Shown here: one piece after another, positions 55,159 through 63,254 of the stretch
How positions within the stretch are numbered: the first letter of the stretch is position 1
Layout of the letters: every line of letters begins with the position of its first letter
Origin: Maribacter flavus
GTDB lineage: Bacteria > Bacteroidota > Bacteroidia > Flavobacteriales > Flavobacteriaceae
Reading direction: 5' to 3'
Length of the DNA stretch: 64,000 nt
NCBI RefSeq assembly: GCF_008386635.1
Contig: NZ_VUOE01000001.1
Location: 1 to 64,000, forward strand
Translations under genes and position numbers: made by a program
Notes under the pieces: model-generated
What the model was told of the DNA's origin: nothing
The model's input: the letters and a program-made list of their open reading frames with translations, nothing else
Database searches by the model: none

Positions 55159-57024
55159 ATGAACCTACTTACCGTTGAAAATATTTCCAAATCCTATGGG
55201 GAGCTAGTGCTCTTTCAGGATTTGTCTTTTGGCATCAACAAAAACCAAAAAATTGCCCTTATCGCCAAAAACGGTACTGGAAAGACTTCCATATTGAATA
55301 TATTATCAGGTAGTGACCAGCCGGATTCAGGTCAGGTGAATTATCGCAAAGGAATAAGGGTTTCGTTTTTGGACCAGGAACCGGTCATGAATGCCGATTT
55401 GACCGTGGAGGAGACCATATTCGCTTCGGATAATGAAATCCTTAAAGTAATTGCCAATTATGAAAAAGCCCTTTCAAATCCAGAGGACACCGAAGCCTAT
55501 CAAAAAGCCTTTGAGGCCATGGATCGATTTGAAGCCTGGGACTTTGAAACCCAATACAAGCAGATTCTTTTTAAGTTAAAACTGGAAGATTTACATGCCA
55601 AGGTGGGAAAACTCTCCGGAGGGCAGAAAAAAAGATTGGCCCTGGCCAATGCACTTATCAACAGGCCTGATCTGCTCATTCTGGACGAACCCACCAACCA
55701 TCTGGACCTGGAAATGATAGAATGGCTCGAGGAATATTTTAAGAAAGAAAACCTTACGCTCTTCATGGTGACCCATGATCGTTATTTTTTGGAAAGGGTC
55801 TGCAACGAAATTATAGAGTTGGAAAACGGAAAGCTCTATCCCTACAAAGGAAACTACTCCTATTATTTGGAAAAGAAAGAGGCGCGTTTGGAACTGGAAG
55901 CCGTTGAACAGCACAAGACGGAAATCCTTTATAAAAAGGAACTTTCCTGGATGCGTAGACAGCCCAAGGCACGGACCACAAAGTCCAAATCCCGCATAGA
56001 CGACTTTCACGTCATCAAGGAAAAAGCAAGCCAGCGCAGAAAGGAACATGAAGTACAATTGGAGCTGAATATGGAACGGATGGGCAACAAGATCATCGAA
56101 ATCCATAAAGTCTCCAAATCCTATCCCAATAAGGTTATTCTGGAAAAGTTCGACTATTCCTTTACCAAAGGGGAGCGTGTAGGAATCATCGGAAAAAACG
56201 GAACCGGAAAGTCGACCTTTTTGAATATCCTAACGGGAAGGGACAAACCGGATAACGGCAAGGTGGTTATAGGCGACACTATCAAGTTTGGATATTACAC
56301 CCAAAAGGGAATACAGATCAAGGAAGGCCAAAAGGTCATCGATGTCATACGGGAATTTGGGGATTATATTCCGCTGATGAAAGGAAGACAAATATCGGCC
56401 CAGCAATTATTGGAACGATTTCTTTTTGATCGTAAAAAGCAATATGACTTTGTTGAAAAGCTAAGCGGTGGGGAACGAAAACGTCTATATCTCTGTACCG
56501 TTCTGATTCAAAATCCCAATTTTTTAATATTGGACGAACCGACGAACGATCTGGACATTGTCACATTGAACGTCCTTGAAAGTTTTCTCCTGGATTTCCC
56601 TGGATGCCTCATTGTAGTGTCCCATGACCGTTATTTTATGGACAAGATCGTAGATCATCTTTTTGTCTTTAAGGGCGAAGGAGTGATTGAAGATTTTCCG
56701 GGCAATTATTCAGATTATCGCGCCTATGAAGATAGCAAGGTAATCGAGCAGCGGGAACAGAAGGAGAAATCGGAACCTGTTAAAACTACCTGGAAGGAAC
56801 CTGAAAAGAACAAGCTTTCCTACTTGGAACAAAAGGAATACAAAAACTTGGAAAAGGAAATAAAGCAATTGGAAGCCAAGAAACTGGAAATCCAGGATAA
56901 GTTTACGGACACTTCCCTTAGTGGCGAAGAAATCGAAGCCCTTTCCATTGAACTGGGGGAACTCTCAGATACCATTGACCAAAAAACGGAGCGTTGGTTC
57001 GAACTGGCAGACCAATTAGGCTGA
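55159..57024 (+). CDS. ABC-F family ribosome-associated ATPase
   Basis: A 621-residue soluble protein with two ABC domains and no membrane segment: Walker A GTGKTSILN and GTGKSTFLN, signatures LSGGQKKRLALANAL and LSGGERKRLYLCTVL, Walker B LLILDEPTNHLDLEM and FLILDEPTNDLDIVT, joined by a charged linker (KTEILYKKELSWMRRQPKARTTKSK). A C-terminal coiled coil (LEQKEYKNLEKEIKQLEAKKLEI) fits the Uup/YdiF side of the family. Probably acts on the ribosome in translation or its recovery; antibiotic protection is not supported. Confidence 0.88.
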   Translation: MNLLTVENISKSYGELVLFQDLSFGINKNQKIALIAKNGTGKTSILNILSGSDQPDSGQVNYRKGIRVSFLDQEPVMNADLTVEETIFASDNEILKVIANYEKALSNPEDTEAYQKAFEAMDRFEAWDFETQYKQILFKLKLEDLHAKVGKLSGGQKKRLALANALINRPDLLILDEPTNHLDLEMIEWLEEYFKKENLTLFMVTHDRYFLERVCNEIIELENGKLYPYKGNYSYYLEKKEARLELEAVEQHKTEILYKKELSWMRRQPKARTTKSKSRIDDFHVIKEKASQRRKEHEVQLELNMERMGNKIIEIHKVSKSYPNKVILEKFDYSFTKGERVGIIGKNGTGKSTFLNILTGRDKPDNGKVVIGDTIKFGYYTQKGIQIKEGQKVIDVIREFGDYIPLMKGRQISAQQLLERFLFDRKKQYDFVEKLSGGERKRLYLCTVLIQNPNFLILDEPTNDLDIVTLNVLESFLLDFPGCLIVVSHDRYFMDKIVDHLFVFKGEGVIEDFPGNYSDYRAYEDSKVIEQREQKEKSEPVKTTWKEPEKNKLSYLEQKEYKNLEKEIKQLEAKKLEIQDKFTDTSLSGEEIEALSIELGELSDTIDQKTERWFELADQLG

Positions 57025-57246
57025 CAATTCCCTAAAATCAGGAAAACCCTCTTACTCCTAAATGAAATCTCTCGATTAAAAACACCTTTTTTCGATAACC
57101 CGTTTTTTGTGCAAGGTACGTTCGTCGAGCGAATTTTACACTTAATCCGGATCGGTGCAGCTTATCGAGAAACACCTGTTTTTCAACGAATGGCAACCCC
57201 CTGAAATACGCTTGCGATAGTTATAATAATGTAACAAACGCAAGTC

Positions 57247-57483
57247 ATGAAAACAGTAGCAACCATCTTCTTCATCTTCTTCATAGGAACCGCGGCCAGT
57301 GCCCAGGACAGTCCTGAGACCCTAAAGGTAGAGACCATCGAAATGCGCATCGTTACCGAAACGGCTCCGATAAAAAAGATGGAGGTAAAACAGGAAGTGG
57401 CCCGTTTGTACCGGTTCAAGAACTCAAGGGTAAAGAAGGAACTTTCCTTTACTACCAAAGCGAACAGTCCTAAAATGGCTTAA
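57247..57483 (+). CDS. Small exported protein of unknown function
   Basis: A 78-residue product with a signal peptide (MKTVATIFFIFFIGTAASA) and a lysine/glutamate-rich mature part. No domain recognised. It is monocistronic. The 222-base gap before it contains TCTCGAT/ATCGAGA inverted sequence and no other gene that I can see. Confidence 0.6.
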   Translation: MKTVATIFFIFFIGTAASAQDSPETLKVETIEMRIVTETAPIKKMEVKQEVARLYRFKNSRVKKELSFTTKANSPKMA

Positions 57484-57613
57484 CCTATTCCAGTATCCCC
57501 TCGGTATCCCTACCTGCCCAAAGGGCAGGTTTGGGGCTACCCCATAAAAAAACCGATATTTTAGAATACGAGGCTCCAGTTTTTATCCATCGTTAAAAAA
57601 CAAAAGGTATTAG

Positions 57614-57621
57614 TACATTTG
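57614..57621 (+). promoter_or_regulatory. -7 element upstream of the methyltransferase relic
   Basis: TACATTTG matches TAnnTTTG with a TTA at the -33 position (57593). It places transcription near 57628, too close to use TTG 57629 well, favouring GTG 57641. Confidence 0.45.
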
Positions 57622-57640
57622 GGAAATTTTGCCAAAGAAG

Positions 57641-58135
57641 GTGTTCCAGTTGCTGTCCTATCTCAAATTTATTATTCGCTCCTCCAATGAACACGGCGTG
57701 CATTCACCGTTTGTATATAATTTCCTAACAAAAGGCCTTTACACGAAAAGACAAAGGCACATCCCCCTTGAAGAGCATGTGCTTACCAAGGCAATTTCTT
57801 ATTTTAATTATAAAAGTATTGGATTTGTGGATGCAGACGACTATATTAAAGATAAGCTAGTCGCTAATTTTGACCATTTGACGTTTGATACCTTACCGTT
57901 GGATGTAATTTATGTTGGAGTTAATGGTACCCTGTTCAAGTCAATTTCAAAAGCAAGTTATCATAACGACACTATGCTCATGATAAACGGAATACATAAG
58001 AACAGGGAGAGAAAGGTGTCATGGGAACGTATAAAAAAACTGCCGGAAGTGTCGGTAACCATGGATCTGTTCCACTGCGGACTAGTTTTTTTTAGAAAGG
58101 AACAGGCCAAGGAACATTTTAAAATTAGAGTTTAA
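57641..58135 (+). CDS. Truncated class I O-methyltransferase-like protein lacking the SAM-binding core
   Basis: A protein of about 164 residues (GTG start at 57641; TTG at 57629 possible). Its two ends match a flavobacterial O-methyltransferase family of roughly 230-250 residues: start SYLKFIIRSSNEHGVHSPFVYNFLTKGLY and end LPEVSVTMDLFHCGLVFFRKEQAKEHFKIRV. The middle, where the family carries the glycine-rich SAM motif and the acidic loops, is shortened and has no recognisable SAM site; only a degraded trace (LDVIYVGVNGTLF) remains. The frame is open, so it may be a structural paralogue or a decaying gene. Confidence 0.7.
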   Translation: MFQLLSYLKFIIRSSNEHGVHSPFVYNFLTKGLYTKRQRHIPLEEHVLTKAISYFNYKSIGFVDADDYIKDKLVANFDHLTFDTLPLDVIYVGVNGTLFKSISKASYHNDTMLMINGIHKNRERKVSWERIKKLPEVSVTMDLFHCGLVFFRKEQAKEHFKIRV

Positions 58136-58153
58136 AATATTCAATGACGTATT

Positions 58154-58297
58154 ATGGATAATACAATTTACATAGTATTGGGGGTTGTTTTTGCAATCTA
58201 TTTGGTAATTACCATTACCAATAAAAGAAAAGCCAGGGAACGAAAGTCGCGCAAGTTTATGGGAGATTACAAACGAAAAAAAAGGAATGAAGACTAA
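58154..58297 (+). CDS. Small membrane protein, 47 residues
   Basis: ATG at 58154 to TAA at 58295-58297. The product starts MDNTIYIVLGVVFAIYLVITI, one hydrophobic segment of about 17 residues, followed by a strongly basic tail (NKRKARERKSRKFMGDYKRKKRNED). It begins 18 bases after the methyltransferase-like gene on the same strand, which supports it as a real small ORF. Function unknown. Confidence 0.6.
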   Translation: MDNTIYIVLGVVFAIYLVITITNKRKARERKSRKFMGDYKRKKRNED

Positions 58298-58592
58298 CCA
58301 ATTATGAAGATTGAATGAAGGCAGATAGCTTGAACGTTAAAATAAATTGTATATCCGTAAACCGTCATAAACCAATGTCTCCTCGAGGGCCGTCGAGAGG
58401 TCATGGTACCTAAAGCGTTTAAAATGAGGTCTCGACTTTAGTTTATCTTGAGCGGAGCCGAAAGGCTTGACCTGACATTCATGCTGTAATTATAAAGGAG
58501 CCTGGACCTTCAAAAAATAATTTATAGCGGAAAGCGAATAGCGTTTGAAAAAAATCAATTTACATTCGGCAACTATAATTAGAACAATTTAA
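58298..58592. other. Gene-free stretch with inverted and dispersed repeats
   Basis: No protein frame. It holds CTCGA/TCGAG inverted sequence near 58381-58400, a GAGCGGAGCCGAAAGGCTTGACCTG element of the kind scattered between flavobacterial genes, and, at 58524-58547, TAGCGGAAAGCGAATAGCGTTT, which echoes parts of the 112-bp duplication at 15651-15874. A TACATTCG at 58561-58568 may be a weak -7 element for the next gene. Confidence 0.5.
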
Positions 58593-59168
58593 ATGAAAAT
58601 CTATACCAAAACTGGGGATAATGGCACAACATCATTGTTTGGTGGCACTAGGGTCCCAAAACATCATATTCGGATAGATAGTTACGGAACCGTTGACGAG
58701 TTGAATTCATGGCTGGGGTTGATTGCGGACCAAAATATTGCCAAGGATTACCAGAACGAACTGCAAGCTATTCAGAAAAAGCTCTTTACGGTTGGGGCCA
58801 TATTGGCCACCGAACCACAAAAGGCAACATTAAAAAATGGCAAGGAACGCCTGAACATTGAAAGAATCAGTAACGACGATGTGCTATACCTTGAAATGGC
58901 GATGGACAAAATGGACGAGGTTTTGCCACAAATGACCCATTTTATCTTACCTGGCGGACATCCCATTGTGTCATACTGTCATATTGCGCGTACCGTTTGC
59001 AGAAGGGCGGAGCGAAAAACGACTATTTTGTATGAGAACGAACCTTTTGACGAGACCGTTCTTACCTATTTGAACAGGCTGTCAGACTACCTATTTGTAT
59101 TGGCACGAAAGTTGTCAATGGATTTGGGAGTGGAGGAAATAAAGTGGATTCCCGAGAAAAGGGACTAA
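58593..59168 (+). CDS. PduO-type cob(I)alamin adenosyltransferase
   Basis: Transfers the 5'-deoxyadenosyl group of ATP to cob(I)alamin, making adenosylcobalamin. The 191 residues match the PduO/MMAB family: ATP-binding KIYTKTGDNGTTSLFGG, SYGTVDELNSWLG and the helical HFILPGGHPIVSYCHIARTVCRRAER with the key arginine near 130. It is monocistronic. The CarH-like regulator in the same window would use its product; no other B12 synthesis gene is in the window. Confidence 0.93.
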   Translation: MKIYTKTGDNGTTSLFGGTRVPKHHIRIDSYGTVDELNSWLGLIADQNIAKDYQNELQAIQKKLFTVGAILATEPQKATLKNGKERLNIERISNDDVLYLEMAMDKMDEVLPQMTHFILPGGHPIVSYCHIARTVCRRAERKTTILYENEPFDETVLTYLNRLSDYLFVLARKLSMDLGVEEIKWIPEKRD

Positions 59169-59248
59169 TAAATTCACATTTTATGCGTTATCAATTTATC
59201 AATGCAAAAAATATGTTGATAACTCGGTCGAAATAATAATAAATTGTC

Positions 59249-59278
59249 TTGGCCGTTTCCAATTAAAAATTATTTTTG
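59249..59278 (+). promoter_or_regulatory. Promoter of the DUF2795 gene
   Basis: TTG (59249-59251), 19-base spacer, TATTTTTG (59271-59278): full consensus, about 27 bases before the ATG at 59306. Confidence 0.78.
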
Positions 59279-59305
59279 CAAAAATTTTAAAATCAAACAA
59301 TTACC

Positions 59306-59530
59306 ATGTATTGGACATTAGAATTAGCATCTTATTTAAGTGATGCACCTTGGCCGGCAAGTAAGGATGAGTTAATAGATTACTCTATTAGAACCGGTGC
59401 TCCCTTGGAGGTTGTGGAGAATTTACAGTCCATGGAGGAAGAAGGTGGTGAAATCTATGAATCTATCGAAGAGATTTGGCCAGATTACCCAACGGAAGAA
59501 GATTACCTCTGGAACGAGGACGAATATTAA
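59306..59530 (+). CDS. Small acidic DUF2795 protein
   Basis: A 74-residue very acidic protein with the DUF2795 pattern SKDELIDYSIRTGAPLEVVENLQ and an EEDYLWNEDEY end. Function unknown. A strong promoter and terminator bracket it, so it is a well-expressed monocistronic gene. It precedes secA, separated by a terminator. Confidence 0.85.
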   Translation: MYWTLELASYLSDAPWPASKDELIDYSIRTGAPLEVVENLQSMEEEGGEIYESIEEIWPDYPTEEDYLWNEDEY

Positions 59531-59555
59531 TATTCCCATATTACAATAACTACTT

Positions 59556-59584
59556 AAAAGTCTCTTTGGAGGCTTTTTTTTTAT
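59556..59584 (+). terminator. Intrinsic terminator after the DUF2795 gene
   Basis: AAAAGTCTC pairs with GAGGCTTTT (one G.U pair) around TTTG, followed by a T-run. Confidence 0.8.
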
Positions 59585-59654
59585 GTAATTTTGGCAGTCT
59601 AAAAAAGAAATCCGGTGTTTTTCGCACACTGGAACGGCTTTTGAACAGACGATG

Positions 59655-59674
59655 TATCGATGGTTCCATCGATA
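59655..59674. repeat. Perfect inverted repeat upstream of secA
   Basis: TATCGATGG (59655-59663) and CCATCGATA (59666-59674) pair over nine bases with a two-base TT centre. With such a small centre it fits a dimeric protein-binding site better than an RNA hairpin. No T-run follows. It lies 70 bases before the secA ATG. Confidence 0.6.
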
Positions 59675-59744
59675 ACGAATAATAGCTTGTAAACGGGGCG
59701 TACATCCTATGGTTCCGGATTGCAGCTCAAATTAGAAACACACT

Positions 59745-62700
59745 ATGAGTATTATAAATTCTATACTGAAGGCTTTTGTAGGTGATAAATCCAAGAAAGA
59801 TGTAAAGGAGCTTCAGCCTTTGGTAGATCAGATAAAATCCTTTGAAAGCGACTTCGAGAAATTAAGCCATGACGAGCTAAGAAACAAGACCCTAACATTT
59901 AAACAAACCATAAAGGATTCCTACAAGGATATTACCGATAAAATCACGGAACTTGAGAAGGAAGTAAAGGAATCCAGCGATATTGATAAAAACGAGGATA
60001 TCTATACCGAAATCGACAAGCTAAAGGAAGATGCCTATAAATTATCGGAAGAGACCTTGAACAAAATTTTACCAGAGGCTTTCGCGGTGGTAAAGGAAAC
60101 GGCAAAACGCTTCGCGGCAAACGAAACCTTAATGGTAAAAGCCACGGAGAACGACCGTAAATTATCGGGTGAAAAAGAATATGTATCACTGGATGGGGAC
60201 AACGCTGTTTGGAAGAATTCATGGGATGCCGCTGGGAAACAGGTTACTTGGGACATGGTACATTATGATGTCCAATTGATAGGTGGTATCGCCCTGCACC
60301 AAGGTAAAATTGCGGAAATGCAGACAGGTGAAGGAAAGACTTTAGTGGCTACCCTACCTTTATATTTGAACGCACTTACGGGAAATGGCGCACATTTGGT
60401 GACGGTAAACGATTATCTGGCCAAAAGGGACAGTGCCTGGATGGCACCCATTTTTGAATTTCACGGACTATCCGTAGATTGTATAGACCACCACAGACCA
60501 AACTCAGATGGTAGAAGGGCCGCTTACAATGCTGATATCACCTATGGAACCAATAACGAATTCGGTTTTGATTACCTAAGGGACAATATGGCCCATACCC
60601 CTAAGGATTTGGTACAGCGTCCCCATAATTATGCCATTGTGGATGAGGTGGATTCCGTATTGGTGGACGATGCCCGTACACCCTTGATCATATCCGGACC
60701 CGTACCAGAGGGAGACAGGCACGAGTTTAATGAACTTAAACCCAAGGTGAGTGAAATCGTTCAGAAACAAAGACAACATTTGACGGGTGTCCTGGCCGAA
60801 GCCAAAAAATTAATCGCGGAGGGCAATACAAAAGATGGTGGTTTCTTATTGCTGCGTGTGTATAGGGGCCTACCTAAAAATAAGGCGCTCATTAAATTCC
60901 TTAGCGAGGAGGGTGTAAAACAATTGCTCCAAAAAACGGAGAATTTTTACATGCAGGACAACAACAGAGAGATGCCAAAGGTAGATGAGGACCTCCTTTT
61001 CGTAATCGATGAAAAGAACAACCAGATAGAGCTTACGGATAAAGGTGTCGATTATATCTCCGGAGAGCAGAACAGGGATTTCTTTGTAATGCCCGATATT
61101 GGTGCTGAAATTGCCAAAATTGAGAAACAAAACCTAGAAATAGAGAAAGAGGCCGAACTAAAGGAGGAACTTTTCAAGGACTTTACCGTCAAGAGCGAAC
61201 GTATACACACCATGAGCCAACTGTTAAAGGCGTATACCTTGTTCGAAAAGGACGTGGAGTATGTAGTTATCGACAATAAGGTTATGATCGTGGACGAGCA
61301 GACCGGTCGTATCATGGACGGTCGTAGATATTCCGATGGTCTGCATCAGGCCATTGAAGCCAAGGAGAATGTGAAGATTGAAGCCTTAACACAAACCTTT
61401 GCCACCGTTACCCTACAGAACTATTTTAGGATGTATAGCAAATTGGCCGGTATGACCGGTACGGCCATTACGGAAGCAGGGGAGTTCTGGGAAATCTACA
61501 AATTGGACGTCGTTGAGATACCTACCAATAGGCCAATTGCTAGGGACGACAGAAACGACTTGATCTACAAGACAAAACGTGAAAAGTACAACGCCATTAT
61601 CGATGAGGTCACCAAATTGAGTCAGGCCGGTAGACCGGTGTTGATTGGTACCACATCGGTAGAAATTTCGGAACTACTTTCAAAATTATTGAGCGTACGA
61701 AAAGTCCCTCACAACGTATTGAACGCCAAATTACACAAAAAGGAAGCGGATGTCGTTGCCGATGCGGGTAATCCCGGAGTTGTGACCATTGCCACCAATA
61801 TGGCGGGTCGTGGAACGGATATCAAACTAACACCCGAGGTTAAAAAAGCGGGTGGTTTGGCCATCATTGGTACGGAACGGCACGATTCCAGACGTGTGGA
61901 CCGCCAGCTACGAGGACGTTCCGGGCGTCAAGGGGATCCCGGTAGTTCACAGTTCTATGTTTCCTTGGAAGATAACCTGATGCGACTCTTCGGCTCTGAC
62001 CGGGTTGCTAAAATGATGGACAAAATGGGCTTGGAAGAGGGTGAGGTCATCCAACACAGTATGATGACGAAATCCATTGAAAGAGCCCAAAAAAAGGTGG
62101 AGGAGAACAACTTTGGCGTACGTAAGCGTTTGTTGGAATACGATGACGTTATGAACGCACAACGGGAGGTGGTCTATAAGAGAAGACGCCATGCCCTGCA
62201 AGGTGAACGCCTAAAGGTGGACATTGCCAATATGGTCTATGATACCTGTGAGGTAATTGTAGAGGGTAATAAGGCCGCCAACGATTTTAAAAACTTTGAG
62301 TTTGAACTGATCAAGTATTTCTCCATGACTTCGCCGGTCAGCGAGGAAGAATTCGGTAAACTTAGCGCCCAAGAAATAACCGGACGCGTCTACAAGGCGG
62401 GGTACGACCATTACAAGGAAAAAATGGAGCGCAACGCCGCTACGGCATTTCCGGTAATCAAAAAGGTATACGAAGATAACGCGAACAACTTCGAACGTAT
62501 CGTGGTACCGTTTACGGACGGTGTAAAGACCCTGAACGTAGTGACCAATTTACAGGAAGCTTATGAGAGTGATGGTAAGCAATTGGTTACCGATTTTGAA
62601 AAAAATATTTCCTTGGCCATCATCGATGACTCCTGGAAAACCCATCTTAGAAAGATGGACGAGTTAAAACAATCCGTGCAATTGGCCGTGCACGAACAAA

Positions 62701-63107
62701 AAGACCCTTTATTAATCTATAAGTTTGAGGCCTTTGAGCTTTTCAAACAAATGATCGAAAAGGTAAATAAGGAAATTGTCTCCTTCTTGTTTAAGGGCGA
62801 ACTGCCATCAGGCAATCCAAATGACATCCGAGAGGCTAGAAACATCCCCAGAAAAAAGGAAAATATACAGACTTCCAAAGAGGAAATCCCCAACAGCGAT
62901 GAATTGGCGGCGCAAAACAGGGCCGTGGGGCAGACACAGCGACAGCGACCTGCCGTAACGGAGACTATCGTTCGGGAGCAACCTAAAATCGGAAGAAATG
63001 AAAAGGTTACCATTAAAAATGTAATGTCCGGAGAAAGTAAAACCCTGAAGTTCAAACAGGCGGAACCCCTAATTTCGAAAGGGGAATGGGTTCTAATTCA
63101 AGATTAG
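59745..63107 (+). CDS. secA: Preprotein translocase ATPase SecA
   Basis: Motor of the general secretion pathway, driving unfolded proteins through SecYEG. The 1120 residues are the long Bacteroidota form. Visible: Walker A MQTGEGKTLVATL (near 192), DEVDSVLVDDARTPLIISGP (near 299), the TGRIMDGRRYSDGLHQAIEAKE segment and the helicase-like GRGTDIKL...GRSGRQGDPGSSQF block. Insertions near residues 55-100 and 350-450 account for the extra length. The C-terminus has no CxCxxxxxxxxCH zinc tail; it ends KVTIKNVMSGESKTLKFKQ instead. Confidence 0.98.
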   Translation: MSIINSILKAFVGDKSKKDVKELQPLVDQIKSFESDFEKLSHDELRNKTLTFKQTIKDSYKDITDKITELEKEVKESSDIDKNEDIYTEIDKLKEDAYKLSEETLNKILPEAFAVVKETAKRFAANETLMVKATENDRKLSGEKEYVSLDGDNAVWKNSWDAAGKQVTWDMVHYDVQLIGGIALHQGKIAEMQTGEGKTLVATLPLYLNALTGNGAHLVTVNDYLAKRDSAWMAPIFEFHGLSVDCIDHHRPNSDGRRAAYNADITYGTNNEFGFDYLRDNMAHTPKDLVQRPHNYAIVDEVDSVLVDDARTPLIISGPVPEGDRHEFNELKPKVSEIVQKQRQHLTGVLAEAKKLIAEGNTKDGGFLLLRVYRGLPKNKALIKFLSEEGVKQLLQKTENFYMQDNNREMPKVDEDLLFVIDEKNNQIELTDKGVDYISGEQNRDFFVMPDIGAEIAKIEKQNLEIEKEAELKEELFKDFTVKSERIHTMSQLLKAYTLFEKDVEYVVIDNKVMIVDEQTGRIMDGRRYSDGLHQAIEAKENVKIEALTQTFATVTLQNYFRMYSKLAGMTGTAITEAGEFWEIYKLDVVEIPTNRPIARDDRNDLIYKTKREKYNAIIDEVTKLSQAGRPVLIGTTSVEISELLSKLLSVRKVPHNVLNAKLHKKEADVVADAGNPGVVTIATNMAGRGTDIKLTPEVKKAGGLAIIGTERHDSRRVDRQLRGRSGRQGDPGSSQFYVSLEDNLMRLFGSDRVAKMMDKMGLEEGEVIQHSMMTKSIERAQKKVEENNFGVRKRLLEYDDVMNAQREVVYKRRRHALQGERLKVDIANMVYDTCEVIVEGNKAANDFKNFEFELIKYFSMTSPVSEEEFGKLSAQEITGRVYKAGYDHYKEKMERNAATAFPVIKKVYEDNANNFERIVVPFTDGVKTLNVVTNLQEAYESDGKQLVTDFEKNISLAIIDDSWKTHLRKMDELKQSVQLAVHEQKDPLLIYKFEAFELFKQMIEKVNKEIVSFLFKGELPSGNPNDIREARNIPRKKENIQTSKEEIPNSDELAAQNRAVGQTQRQRPAVTETIVREQPKIGRNEKVTIKNVMSGESKTLKFKQAEPLISKGEWVLIQD

Positions 63108-63129
63108 AACCAAAGATTTTTCAGTATAG

Positions 63130-63160
63130 AGGCGTTCAATTGAACGCCTTTTTATTTTTG
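63130..63160 (+). terminator. Intrinsic terminator after secA
   Basis: AGGCGTTCAATTGAACGCCT is a 20-base palindrome directly followed by a T-rich run. Confidence 0.92.
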
Positions 63161-63254
63161 GAAGCTTCCCCAATGCACCGGAAATATTAGACCAATAATC
63201 TTCAAACCTTTATAAATTTTAAATATCTTTAAAAGGATAGTTTGAATTTATACC

